Below, one piece after another: positions 11,094-20,803 of a stretch of DNA of 64,000 nucleotides. The first letter of the stretch is position 1. Every line of letters starts with the position of its first letter. The position numbers were made by a program, and so were the translations under genes. Source of the stretch: Halocafeteria seosinensis (Eukaryota; Sar; Bigyra; Bicosoecida). Under the pieces are notes generated by a model. The model made no database searches and was not told the DNA's origin. It saw nothing but the letters and a program-made list of their open reading frames with translations. The stretch spans positions 1 through 64,000 of the forward strand of contig LVLI01000633.1 of the NCBI GenBank assembly GCA_001687465.1, written 5' to 3'.

Positions 11094-13265
11094 ATGTATA
11101 TCTTGCCAAGCCGTCCTCGCTATCCGAAGTCACTCACCACTATGTTGGGCTCTCATTCTAGCACCGAATCTGGCGAGAAATCGCTCAGTACCTTGGGTGG
11201 GCCGTATCGTTTTGAAGCGTACTGTATGATAACAGCGAGTATTACAAACCTGGTGGGGTCTTTCGATATTGTGCGATACAACTGTTCGATGCTCTGCGTA
11301 AAGGTTTCAGGAGGATCCGATATCCGGAGTACGCCTGCGGTTAGTACTGTAAGTCTGGTAGATTCCCTCATTGATGTGGTCTTGGTACTGATAGTCTCTG
11401 GTAACACTGCTGGCTGCGTTTTTGGGAGAGAGTCATTACATCGTAGACTTCGGCCTGCATGTGTAAAGCATGTGGATATTGGGAACGATGACCAGCAGAC
11501 TCAGGTGCCTCTAAACGAAGTTTTTCTCGATGGCCGAGGAATGAACCACAGGGCGGTGATGCCAACGAAAGCTAGAGTCGGCTATGGCAAGCTTTGTCTG
11601 TGGCGGAGGAACAGCCAGCCTATTTACACCTCCGTGAAGCCGAACGTCATTCTTCGGATGCCCAATCCATCCATGCTACTGGAAATATATGTATCGTTTA
11701 TCTATGTTGTCGCATTAGTTACTTTCATGCTGAAAGAAGTCGCTAACTATCCCACAGAGTCAGACAAGTACAAAGTATGTGGACTCAAACGTAGATCGCA
11801 GGAATCCCGCTGGGACCAATGGAAGACGAGGTTTCAGGTGAATGATTTGGTCAGTTTCGGTTGGAACAATTCGAGCCCACACAGACGTCACTCTCACCCA
11901 GTGTGTTTGAGAAGGGCTTTGCTAAGTTTTGCCGCGATGATCGCTTCGTCGGTATTCACTGTTGCCACCGGCGGTGACTTGCGAGCGAGTATCCGAGATG
12001 GGAAAGAATCCTGTTTCCGCTATTTCCCTAGTGACTATCTCTTTCAAATGAATTGTACTGTGCTCGAGTGGAAACGACACGGCTACTATGGTAGTACCTA
12101 CATTTCCCTTCACGGGAATGAGACATTTGATGGCGATGGCGGGGGTGAAGGAAATATCATTGACCTGGGAACGACTGAAGACTTCCACGGATTGTTCGCG
12201 ATTGTAGACGCTCACATTAAATCCTTGGATGAGGCTCCATTGATTCGGAATGTCCATGTCAAGAATGGGAAAGTTGCCGAGGGAGGTGGGTTTATTGTTC
12301 AAGCTCATCAACACTATTTCTTCGTCGACTCCTGTAGCTCAACAGGAAATATCACTGGTAAATGGGCTGGTGGTATTTGTGGCCGCAACGCTGGCCGAAA
12401 CTGGGGTCACACTATTGTATCGAATTCTTTTTCGACAGGGACGATAGGGGGTACTGAAGCAGGTGGTATTGCAGGGCGCCGTGTAGGATATACTGGGGGA
12501 ACTGTCAATATCACCCAATGTTACTCCCTTGGGAGGATACAAGGAGATCGAGCAGGTGGTATCTGTGGGGATCAAGCGGGTTGTAATGGCCATGTGTATG
12601 TCACACAATCATATTCCACAGGAACTATTCGTGGGAGCGGCAGCGGTGGTATTACTGGGGATGGTGCAGCACACAATGATGGTGAAGTACATATAAGTGA
12701 TTGTTACACGCGAGGGGATATTGAGGGTGAACATGCAGGAGGAGTTACTGGTGCGGACACAGGTGGATGGGGAAACAGAGACGGCAACGTACATATTATT
12801 AATACGTATGCTTCGGGTGTAGTGAAGAATCTGCATGCTGGTGGGATCATTGGGCATATGCATAATGAAGTAACTGGTGTTGTGCAAGTACAATATTCTG
12901 TCTATAATGGTGATGGCAACACCAATATCGTAGAAGATGCCTCGAACGAGAACGTTTTGCTTAAGACTGGCAATTCAGAAAATCTTACTGATATACGAGG
13001 CCAACTGTATCATTATGAGGGAGTTGAACAATGGAGCTACGAAACATGGGCTCTCAATGGGAGTGATGCTTTACCGATTTTGCATTTTCAGTTGATGCAA
13101 CAACCAGTCGAATTGAGCCCAACAAAACCGCCCAGTGTAAGTCGTTCAGCGACATCTACGAGGACACTCACAACTAGAACCCCTACTTCATCACTCATAC
13201 CCCTTCCGGTACAGCTTCCGCATAGATCCACAAATCAAGCTGCGAAGACGAAGACGAAAGGCTAA
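11094..13265 (+). CDS. GLUG-like repeat (parallel beta-helix) surface protein; 5' part uncertain
   Basis: An open frame of 723 codons. The secure part runs from about 11900 to 13265. Residues after ~420 hold six copies of a 'Y-S-T-G-x-I-x-G ... A-G-G-I-x-G' unit with period ~31 codons; the GGI/GGV cores start near 12370, 12463, 12556, 12646, 12739 and 12840. This matches GLUG-type repeats, known from bacterial adhesin-like and peptidase proteins and from some algal and large-virus proteins, which are predicted to form a right-handed beta-helix. A hydrophobic stretch just before (LLSFAAMIASSVFTVATG) looks like a signal peptide, so secretion is likely. A Ser/Thr/Pro-rich tail ends the protein. 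The 280 codons upstream of the Met at 11937 stay open, which is unlikely by chance, but they show no domain; the real start may be 11094, a later Met, or an unseen short exon. Confidence 0.55.
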   Translation: MYILPSRPRYPKSLTTMLGSHSSTESGEKSLSTLGGPYRFEAYCMITASITNLVGSFDIVRYNCSMLCVKVSGGSDIRSTPAVSTVSLVDSLIDVVLVLIVSGNTAGCVFGRESLHRRLRPACVKHVDIGNDDQQTQVPLNEVFLDGRGMNHRAVMPTKARVGYGKLCLWRRNSQPIYTSVKPNVILRMPNPSMLLEIYVSFIYVVALVTFMLKEVANYPTESDKYKVCGLKRRSQESRWDQWKTRFQVNDLVSFGWNNSSPHRRHSHPVCLRRALLSFAAMIASSVFTVATGGDLRASIRDGKESCFRYFPSDYLFQMNCTVLEWKRHGYYGSTYISLHGNETFDGDGGGEGNIIDLGTTEDFHGLFAIVDAHIKSLDEAPLIRNVHVKNGKVAEGGGFIVQAHQHYFFVDSCSSTGNITGKWAGGICGRNAGRNWGHTIVSNSFSTGTIGGTEAGGIAGRRVGYTGGTVNITQCYSLGRIQGDRAGGICGDQAGCNGHVYVTQSYSTGTIRGSGSGGITGDGAAHNDGEVHISDCYTRGDIEGEHAGGVTGADTGGWGNRDGNVHIINTYASGVVKNLHAGGIIGHMHNEVTGVVQVQYSVYNGDGNTNIVEDASNENVLLKTGNSENLTDIRGQLYHYEGVEQWSYETWALNGSDALPILHFQLMQQPVELSPTKPPSVSRSATSTRTLTTRTPTSSLIPLPVQLPHRSTNQAAKTKTKG

Positions 13266-14346
13266 AACACTGCTGGAAGGTTGGCACAGTCGAAACCCCC
13301 GTTGTCAGTTTTCGATGGTAAGGATGTGGCGGAGGATTCGTCATGACAAAAAAGGGAGGAAGCTATGGCTAGAGCCTGAGAGAGGCCAAAGTTTGTGGAA
13401 TTCCTCGCAAGCTATACAGAGGGTTTGTATCCTGCTTTTACAACTCAAATTGCCTTACGGACTCGTGTATATTACGTCTCTGTGCTTTTTTTTCCCTAAA
13501 TGAACGCGTACGGCTTTTGGGGATGCTTTTCTGCAATGCACATATCCATGATATCCATTTGTAGGTAAAGAATAGCACATGCCAGAGCAGAATTGTATCC
13601 AGCATGTACCGAGGATATACCGGATATGTTATATACCATTGTCTAACCTTATCGCACCTTCCCTTTTAACGAAATGATTGTCTCGTTCTGCAAATGCTTT
13701 CGGCGCTACAGATCACAAGGGACCACTCTTCCCACATACACGGAATACTAGCTCACTTACCTTCTGTTCGCACTGCTCCTTGTTTTCTTGCTCTGCTCGC
13801 TGGGAGTTTTCATATTTTTCACGCATTTCTTTCAACTCGGCGTCTTGTAACAAGAATTGAGAAAGAAGAAAATAAAACCCAGCTTGCTACACTCACCCTG
13901 TTCACAAATCATACCCTTCCTTTGCTGTGGATGAACGAAGCCAATATATAGCATCTCAGTGTAAACACCAACAGAGTAACAATTGTGATCAAAATTTCAC
14001 ATAGCCATGAGATAACTGAGAACATGCATGTACAATCGAAATATATCCAAGCAATTACTTGAGCACATCGATAATCATTCGTGGCAAATAGCTGACACTT
14101 TGCCCGAACTTGGCCAACGAGCAGATGAGGAATTAGAATGCACAAGACATGAACAAATTTCTCGACCAACGTCTGTTTGGGATGTAACAAATATGCTTCA
14201 ATACACTTCAGCATTTTGAAGCTAAATCGGAAACCCTCACTAGTCCATCACTTTCGGTTACAGAATCCACAAACAAACATGGGCACTCCCACCTCCAGGC
14301 CAACGCGCGGTGTGAGAGTGAACAACAAATAGGACGCCATGATATT
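13266..14346. other. Mostly unassigned region with weak minus-strand exons
   Basis: Beyond the two coiled-coil-like exons listed separately (13649-13870), overlapping short frames on both strands at 13909-14219 conflict with one another. Neither shows a family signal. Confidence 0.35.
13649..13870 (-). CDS. Possible coiled-coil protein, last two exons
   Basis: On the minus strand an exon reads 'AELKEMREKYENSQRAEQEN' and ends in a good donor (gtaagtgagc). After ~65 bases and an acceptor (gcatttgcag) it resumes in frame as 'NETIISLKGKVR' and a TAA at 13651-13649. The heptad-like, charged composition suggests a coiled coil. Upstream exons could not be joined with confidence, so this may be the 3' end of a longer gene, or chance. 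Confidence 0.28.
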
Positions 14347-14994
14347 TCACCTCGATGGCGAACGGCAATAGAATCGCCGTTCTTCTGAAGAGTCTAGACA
14401 CCAGGTGTTGAATGGGATCTGTCCGTCTTCTTCCAGATAGCGGCGGAACGGTATGCGCCTCTGGTCTCGTGGGAGGATAATTTCGTCGTATAGGTGCTTG
14501 TCCATAAAACCGACGTTTTCTGCATTTTCTCGGTCTGCGGCGTATACTACAAGACTTAAGTTTGCCCAATATATAGCTCCAAGGCACATTGGGCACGGTT
14601 CGCACGAGGAATACAGGACGCAGTGGTCCAGTCGAACTTCTTGGAGTGTTGTACACGCATGCCGAATCGCCATGACCTCTGCATGAGCCGTGGGGTCTTT
14701 GCATAGGTTCACTCGATTTCCGGATTCACCCACGATATTACCAGAGGTATCGACGATGACGGCGGCAAATGGACCCTCTCCATACACTTTCACGTTATCC
14801 ACAGCCATATCAATCGCTCGTCGAAGGTACCCCTCATGTACCTCTTTGTTCCACGAATGGGCACCGTATCCGACATCACTACAATATCTTAATCCACTCC
14901 AGCATAGTTTGCGCTGATGGCTTTCAATGGCTGCTCTTCCCAGACCTCCACCAGCAGATCTCTTGAGCACAGATGTGGCATAACAAGCACGCAT
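14347..14994 (-). CDS. Guanine deaminase-like CMP/dCMP-type zinc deaminase
   Basis: A single exon of 215 residues. The zinc deaminase core is complete: H-A-E-V (His ligand and catalytic Glu) in 'DPTAHAEVMAIRHAC' and the two Cys ligands in 'SCEPCPMCLGAIYWA'. The order, the 'GPFAAVIVD' strand before it and the 'F-M-D ... IPFRRYLEEDGQIPF.TW' tail fit the small bacterial-type guanine deaminases (GuaD) better than tRNA adenosine deaminases. The expected reaction is guanine to xanthine plus ammonia in purine salvage or breakdown. About 45 residues before the core are rich in Arg, Ser and Gly with few acids and could be an organelle targeting peptide; a shorter start is possible. The substrate is inferred from sequence pattern only. 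Confidence 0.75.
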   Translation of the reverse strand: MRACYATSVLKRSAGGGLGRAAIESHQRKLCWSGLRYCSDVGYGAHSWNKEVHEGYLRRAIDMAVDNVKVYGEGPFAAVIVDTSGNIVGESGNRVNLCKDPTAHAEVMAIRHACTTLQEVRLDHCVLYSSCEPCPMCLGAIYWANLSLVVYAADRENAENVGFMDKHLYDEIILPRDQRRIPFRRYLEEDGQIPFNTWCLDSSEERRFYCRSPSR

Positions 14995-15647
14995 TTCTTT
15001 TATGATGCTGTATGCTCATCTCCTTGTTCGGGAGAGCTCTACCATCTCTACATACCCGTAGCCCACATGACACCAACCACCCTTGTGGTCCTGGACGCAC
15101 GATAGTCTGGGTTCTCACATTTGTGAAGGTAGTCGAGTCGACGCGTATCTGCGACCTGTCCGCTGGGATGAGTCGCTCGTTCAAAGAACACCACTCCTGT
15201 TTCGGCCATGGGATTCAGCCATTTTCACAGGTGCCATAGGGTTGAATGGACGAGCACAATAGAGGAGTGAGTCTAGGGGAAAGCTTAAGTGAGGTGTAGC
15301 GAGATTTTCTCCCTCCACACAGTCGAAGTTTCGGTCGCAAGGCAAACGCATTTACCTGTCCTCTTTGCAGCCAATAATTCGTCCGTCATTCTCTCCACCG
15401 GCGTTCGGGAAAGCACTGTGTTCAGGGGTAAGTTTGATCGATGGAGACCTAAACACGGAGCTCTGAAGTTGCTTGCATTGGGTTTGTCTTGGCGATTCTC
15501 CTCCCGTCCCTCATCGGTTTCTTTAGGCCATCCACGGTTTGTGCAAATACCAAGACACACGCTTTGGAACCGTATTTTCCGGGAGTGAACGAGCGTTGGA
15601 CTTACAAACGAAAGGTGGGTGGTAGTGGAGGCGTGGGGTAACGAAAA
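14995..15647. other. Divergent promoter region (deaminase / kinase)
   Basis: About 650 bases between the start codons of the minus-strand deaminase and the plus-strand kinase. Open frames on both strands at 15285-15588 overlap each other and show no domain. Control elements of both genes should lie here. Confidence 0.4.
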
Positions 15648-17126
15648 ATGGGGAATTGTTCATCTAACGTGACTTGCGCGTCCCAAAGTGAGGAGGTGGT
15701 ACTCAACCTTGGTGGGAATCCAACGGGACTTAAAGGAGTCCAGAAGAAATACGAAATTAACAAGCAAATAGGAAGGTAAGCCCATTTACGCTTATCTACC
15801 GGCAGTGTTTAGTTAAGATTGCATCGTTGATGGGTTTACGGATACCATGCAGAGGACACTACGGCAATGTGTACGCTGGAAACAATAAGAAGACAGGAAA
15901 GGAAGTTGCAATAAAGATATTGAAGCGATCCAAGAGTCGTCCTCATCGACTAAAATTAGAAGTATGCTGGCACATCTGACATCTGGTATGAGTCGTCTTC
16001 TGATCATGCCCTCGTATGCAGGTAGATATCTTGAGGAAGATTGGCAAGCATCCTAATGTTGTGGAGCTTTACGAAATTTTTGAAGACAAAGAAAATGTAA
16101 TATTGGTAAGTGAAGCCGATGATTACATCATCTAGAAAACGTTAGAAAAGTCTATTGATGCTGGGCGAGTACAGGTTTCCGAGCTGCTTCATGGTGGCGA
16201 ACTATTTGAGCGCATCGTCGCTCATGGCCCTTACAAAGAGAAATATGCAGCCAAGTTGTTTATTAAACTAACGCAAACGGTTCGCTTTTTACATCAACAG
16301 TCAATCGTTCATAGAGACCTAAAGCCCGAAAACTTGTTGATGACGACGAAAGGGGCTGATGCGGAAATAAAGGTAAGCGATTACTCAGGGTGCTCCGGAT
16401 ACCACCGCGAAAATCGATCACAGTCCTTTTATGCTTCCACTGAACTGCAGCTTACGGACTTTGGACTATCCAGGCTACTCACAGGAGGAAGGGATGCGAT
16501 GTCAACAGTTTGTGGGACCTGGGCTTATAGTGCCCCCGAGGTCAAGATATTTCGGAAGACGTACTCGCATATGGTTGATCTGTGGAGCTTGGGAATTCTT
16601 CTTTACGTAATGTAAGTAGGAACCCAGCATTATGGTCCGTGTTTCTGTACGAGAATGAATGCCTCGGCATGCTGAACGTTTGCAGGCTAGCCGGGTATCA
16701 TCCGTTTGACCCTGAAGGGAATGCTGCTGAAGAGGTCCTGCAACAGAATATCAAGCAAGGAAAGTATGACTTTGATGATCCAGAATGGGAGCACGTAAGG
16801 TAGGTACTTTTAGAACTTTCAACGGCTCTGTGCCAAAATACATTCGTGTTGCTCCGTAACTCTGAACGAACTGCAGCGATAGTGCGAAGGATCTAATAGG
16901 CAAGCTGATACAGCTCCAACCAGAGAATCGTTTAGATACTGATGGTGTTCTTCAGCATCCCTGGATACTGAAGTATCATAAACCATTGAACGTGAAGACC
17001 TCGTCAGCGTCGTTCGAGTCCACTGAGCTGAGAAGCGGGGAGAGTCCTCCTCCAAGAGAGTTACAACAAAAGAAGAACGATGCTTTTGGAGTCAACGGAT
17101 CAAGTACTAGGAGGAAAAAGAAATAA
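15648..17126 (+). CDS. CAMK-type Ser/Thr protein kinase, likely N-myristoylated
   Basis: Seven exons: 15648-15775, 15853-15961, 16022-16105, 16175-16372, 16451-16611, 16686-16799 and 16877-17126, which add up to 347 residues in frame. All kinase motifs are present: Gly loop I-G-R-G-H-Y-G-N-V, VAIK lysine, HRDLKPEN catalytic loop, TDFGLSR, and an activation-segment end 'GTWAYSAPE'. 'HPNVVELYEIFED' and 'HGGELFERI' are typical of the CAMK group. The start MGNCSSN offers Gly2 for myristoylation and Cys4 for palmitoylation, so membrane attachment is likely. The tail is short and basic, ending RRKKK; there are no EF hands, so it is not a full CDPK. A calmodulin-binding segment was not clear. The APE segment has Trp where most CAMKs have Pro-x-Tyr. 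Confidence 0.88.
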
Positions 17127-17312
17127 AGCAGTGGAAAACTTAAAATATTGCAATTCTGTTAATTATAACTATACAACTTCATTTTGCATACAAGGAGTTT
17201 AGAGACTCATTCACCGTATGCAGTTTACGGTATGAACACGGCTCCCCGGAATATAACAACTGTACAAGGAAAATATTCACATCATATGCATATCCCAAAG
17301 CCCACACGATGC

Positions 17313-18932
17313 TTATATCCTAAGACGGTTACCATAGAGTCTTTCGATAGTTCGTTCGTCTCTTTGGAATGATGTCTCGTCCTGTGCGCTCAAAAAGTTC
17401 ATTGTCCCGGAGTTCTTGGATAAAATGCTGTTGTTGGATTGAGTGCTCTCATGATTCGCAAGACCAGTGGACACGGGAGTTGTCCGCTCAGCTCTTTCTT
17501 TGTTTTGCTGCCGCAATACTCGACTGTAGAATTGACGTGCATTGCCGTTCTCAAATTTGCCAGCGGCTTGCTTATATTTTTTTGGACTAATTATCACTGG
17601 GGCAAGTTCCGGCTGACCTACACGCTCAAGTTCATTGACATCAAGCTGTTGAGAAGCTCCTACTGAAAGAGTGGTATTCGGTTGACGCATAACTGTAGAG
17701 GCGCCATTGGCAGTATAAGCATGGGTGTTCGGCGGCATTGTGGCTTGAGTCACGTGGAAAGCTTCATCGGTTCCACCAGAAGGAGAAGAAGGAGAAGCAA
17801 CCTCGGGTCCATTCCCTGTCCCGGTAATGTTCGGAAACCCGGATCCATCCCCCGGAGAGGCATTATTACTTCCAGGACTGCCTCCTTTCTTTCTCGGAGA
17901 TTTCGTCAGGGAGAAGCGAGGTATAGCACCCGGTCGAGGGCTCACAAGTCGCATTTCTCCTTCGGGGCCATTGTTGTGCCACTTCCTTCGACTGTTTAGC
18001 GCAATGTTGCTGCTTTTCCATTGAAGCGACGCTAGCTGCTCCAGGTAGGTCCTTCTGCTCTCACGCTGAACTTCTTCTTCAGTCTGATATTTGGACACTG
18101 TACTGAGGTTCAAATTAGGCACCCCATGCGTATTTTTTGCACCTTGGTTATTACGTGCCTCGTGTCGCCTCTGCAGGTTGGACTCATGCGCAACCTCTTT
18201 GCCAACCTTTTCCCAATCACTCTTAATGAGTCCCTCATAGAAATCCTTCTTAGGAGGATATTTATCTCGGGGAGATAAACTTGGTGCCTCTTCATCGAGC
18301 AAACCATCGGGAAATGTTTTCTTGCTTCGCCTTTCTGTAGGATGGAAGATTTTCCACCTCGTACTGCGGACTCCCTTGCGCTCCTGCAACACTTCTGGTA
18401 GTGGATCTGCGGGATCCAACTCAATTGTATAATCTTCTGGCCGTTTCTCTGGTAAAGGAGGTGGCCGTGGAGGTGGCGGTGGAGGTCCTTCTCCTCGAAG
18501 CTCCTCTGAGAAATCGAACTGGGACCCTCCCGGAACTAGTTTCGTCGGCAGAGGAGTGGGAATCTCATTGGACGGACTGGAGGGGACGGCACGTAAACAT
18601 TGTTTGGCTGTAGTCGAGACTTGCTCCAAGCGTTCTGAAACTCGTTGGACATCTGCGTTCTCTTCGACACTGGTAGGAGGTTCAGACGATGGTGACGTGG
18701 GGACTTTGACGCCCAATTGCACCCGAGGATTCGCTGAAGTGTCGCGATGCATCTTATTCTGTGCTGTGGGAGGCGACGGTCTCTGAGGCCGGAAATCCAC
18801 GCTTTTCCTTGTTTGAGCATGCTCCGCCGTCGAAAATGAGCCTTGGGAATGCTTCGTCGCCACCGAAAACGACTTGGAGGGAGTCATTTTCCAAATCTTT
18901 GCTGCCGTCCCCTCGCTCGTGGTCCCACTCAT
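17313..18932 (-). CDS. Unknown proline-rich 539-residue protein
   Basis: A single exon starting at ATG 18932. The N-terminal ~200 residues are low-complexity, rich in Pro and Ser, with a run 'GPPPPPPRPPPLPEKRPEDY' that could bind SH3, WW or profilin-type partners. The middle third (about residues 160-330) looks folded or helical and carries 'RSTRWKIFHPTERRSKKTF', 'DFYEGLIKSDWEKVGKE' and a charged stretch with 'YLEQLASLQWKSSNIALNSR'. The C-terminus is Asn/Ser/Gly-rich and ends in an acidic-basic helix. I do not recognise the family. The convergent kinase gene ends ~190 bases away. It is probably cytosolic or nuclear, since no signal peptide or membrane segment is seen. Confidence 0.7.
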   Translation of the reverse strand: MSGTTSEGTAAKIWKMTPSKSFSVATKHSQGSFSTAEHAQTRKSVDFRPQRPSPPTAQNKMHRDTSANPRVQLGVKVPTSPSSEPPTSVEENADVQRVSERLEQVSTTAKQCLRAVPSSPSNEIPTPLPTKLVPGGSQFDFSEELRGEGPPPPPPRPPPLPEKRPEDYTIELDPADPLPEVLQERKGVRSTRWKIFHPTERRSKKTFPDGLLDEEAPSLSPRDKYPPKKDFYEGLIKSDWEKVGKEVAHESNLQRRHEARNNQGAKNTHGVPNLNLSTVSKYQTEEEVQRESRRTYLEQLASLQWKSSNIALNSRRKWHNNGPEGEMRLVSPRPGAIPRFSLTKSPRKKGGSPGSNNASPGDGSGFPNITGTGNGPEVASPSSPSGGTDEAFHVTQATMPPNTHAYTANGASTVMRQPNTTLSVGASQQLDVNELERVGQPELAPVIISPKKYKQAAGKFENGNARQFYSRVLRQQNKERAERTTPVSTGLANHESTQSNNSILSKNSGTMNFLSAQDETSFQRDERTIERLYGNRLRI

Positions 18933-19373
18933 AATGAAATAAGCCCGTCCCGTCGCGCTACGTTGTGGTTCCTTCTTACACTTGTACGAACGCCGTCAAC
19001 CAGGAAAGGGAGCCATGGAAAAGTTGTGTTCTGCATCCCCCCCTCAGGATCGATCCTACTGTACGGTTTTTTCCCTTGCTTTCCTTTCTTTCTTGCTAGG
19101 CACAGCACCTATACAGTATACACACACGACAGAAAAGACGCTTTCTTGTTCGATAGTCAATTCACCTTGGTTTGTTCTTTTTTTTCCTACTCCTCTGTTC
19201 CATCCCACATCATGCTGTGGCATACACATGTACAGCTGTCGGTCGCAACGACCAGCCTGGCATTGTACACCAAGCTGTTGTAATACACATGGGTCTGCGA
19301 TGGATTGTTAGACTCTTAGCCAGTGCCAGTGCTTGTATTGTGTATGCCTACGCGGCTAGAGAGGATAACAAGA
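18933..19373. other. Divergent promoter region (unknown protein / SRP9)
   Basis: About 440 bases between divergent starts. It has pyrimidine-rich runs (about 19160-19200). No gene is supported. Confidence 0.4.
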
Positions 19374-19802
19374 ATGGTGTATATAAGCACATGGAGTGAG
19401 TTTCTCCATCGTGCTGAGGATATGGTGCAGCAGCATCCTCAACGCGTAAGTACCTGTATACTATACAGGTAGGTAGGTAACTAATGCAATGCGAACGTCA
19501 CTGATGGGGCAATACTGCTGCAGGTGCGGTTGGTGCTGCGATATAAACACAGCAAAGGCGAAGTCTTGGCCAAAGTGACGGACGATGTTGAGGTAAGACC
19601 TCCCCCTCCTGCTTCTCTTCCCTCTTATGCCCATGGGACACATGTATTATTGCTTGATTGGGCCCCCTACAGTGTCTTCAGTATAGACCTCGAGTGGACG
19701 CGGAGGTGGATAAGCTATTGGACCTGCAGGGAATGATCATGGCCTCCTTGACTTCCCCGGCAGCTGCTCAGCAAGCTGTGGAGGAGCGTGAAACTAGACA
19801 AC

Positions 19803-19860
<58 letters not shown>

Positions 19861-20095
19861 TCTACGCATGCTTTGGATGGAGACGTACCGCTTGCCTCTT
19901 GTACTATTTGTTTGATAATAAGCAGGCAAATCGAAACGGAGCCGTGTCGACAAAATCCCAGCTCCGGATCAACAGAGCTCTGGAGCACAAAAACGAAAAG
20001 CTCAAAAAGCAGAGGGCAAGATACCTAGTAGTCATGGGAAAGGGTACAGGCGCCTAAGAAAGCACCTAAGGGCGAAGAAATCTTCTTCATCATAA
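19374..20095 (+). CDS. SRP9: Signal recognition particle 9 kDa subunit (SRP9)
   Basis: Four exons: 19374-19445, 19524-19592, 19673-19802 and 19926-20095. The first three give a clear SRP9 Alu-domain fold: 'WSEFLHRAEDMVQQHPQRVR', 'LRYKHSKGEVLAKVTDDVEC' and a following helix 'RVDAEVDKLLDLQG'. The WEEF, 'YRHxxG' and 'VTDD' type positions of the family are kept. With SRP14 it binds the Alu part of SRP RNA and slows translation while the ribosome is brought to the ER. The last exon adds a ~55-residue very basic tail ending AKKSSSS, making the protein about 147 residues against ~86 in animals; the tail may touch RNA. Intron 3 is mostly a (GT)n run. The start is chosen because the Met lies six codons before the conserved Trp and in its frame. 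Confidence 0.88.
19803..19858 (+). repeat. (GT)n microsatellite forming the 5' end of SRP9 intron 3
   Basis: About 27 GT units start exactly at the splice donor (cGTATGTGTGTG...). The whole intron is 19803-19925. Every GT pair is a potential shifted donor, so the repeat could affect splice choice. Confidence 0.9.
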
Positions 20096-20803
20096 CGACT
20101 GGATCCACAGATGTGCATGGAAAAACGCAGCAATTTGCTACTACAAGTACATGTCATGGCGAGTGACGCCGTCGTTGGCCAAAAGAAGGCAAGAACCTGC
20201 CTTCGTCTTAGCAAATTGGTATTCTATCCTTGTATGACAACATTTTTGGTAACCACGCGCTTAGTAATGTGCGCTTGTGTCCATTGGATTGAATGCAGTA
20301 TGAGACGTCGGTCAAGTTGGTCTGTACTAGCAGTAATGAGTAGAACGTTGAATAAATACTTTGCCTACCACTACCTCCGGTTTTAGATCTTGTATCTCTA
20401 TATCAATAAGCGTAGCGTCGCTAAGGATACATATTCCGGCAGCTAAAGCAACCAGCTGTAGACTATACCGAACTGGAAAGGAAGCGAGATGTAACCAATT
20501 CCTCCTCTCTCTCCCTATAATATAAAACTCCATTAATGAGTGTATTGACATTCAATATGTCATTATATGATAATAGAGGCCGACCAGTTCGCACATGATC
20601 AAATACAGCATTATCTATGGTGGGCGTTAGACTTCGCCCCCTGGTTTCAAATCTAACTTTCCAACATCAAACAGCTCATGCAAGTCCCTATTAAGCAGAT
20701 ACACTAGTGTTCTCTGAAAGAAGACTTTCAGCAAGACGTAAGCATCTTTATATGCCGTGTGTTACCCCGAAAGCTACCCTCATTAAGCACTTCATTCCAC
20801 GTT
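20096..20803. other. Convergent intergenic region containing a dispersed repeat
   Basis: It holds one copy (about 20265-20375) of a repeat also found near 26930-27075. Otherwise no supported gene; it lies between the 3' ends of SRP9 and the large minus-strand gene. Confidence 0.4.
20268..20375. repeat. Dispersed repeat, copy 1
   Basis: Shares 'tgtgcgcttgtg..c.t.ggatt' and 'gcagtat.agacgtcggtcaa' with the copy at ~26934-27070. The match continues through 'gttgg.ctg.a.tag' to 'aaatactttgc.tac.ac'. No coding capacity. Confidence 0.65.

Noticed and set aside
11922..12314. Minus-strand frame of 130 codons and similar ones at 12339-12893
   Set aside because: They are antisense shadows of the GLUG-like repeats, whose regular codon pattern keeps the opposite strand open.
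19803..19858. Cys-Val run (CVCVCV) as a coding repeat
   Set aside because: It is the translation of a GT microsatellite that lies inside SRP9 intron 3.
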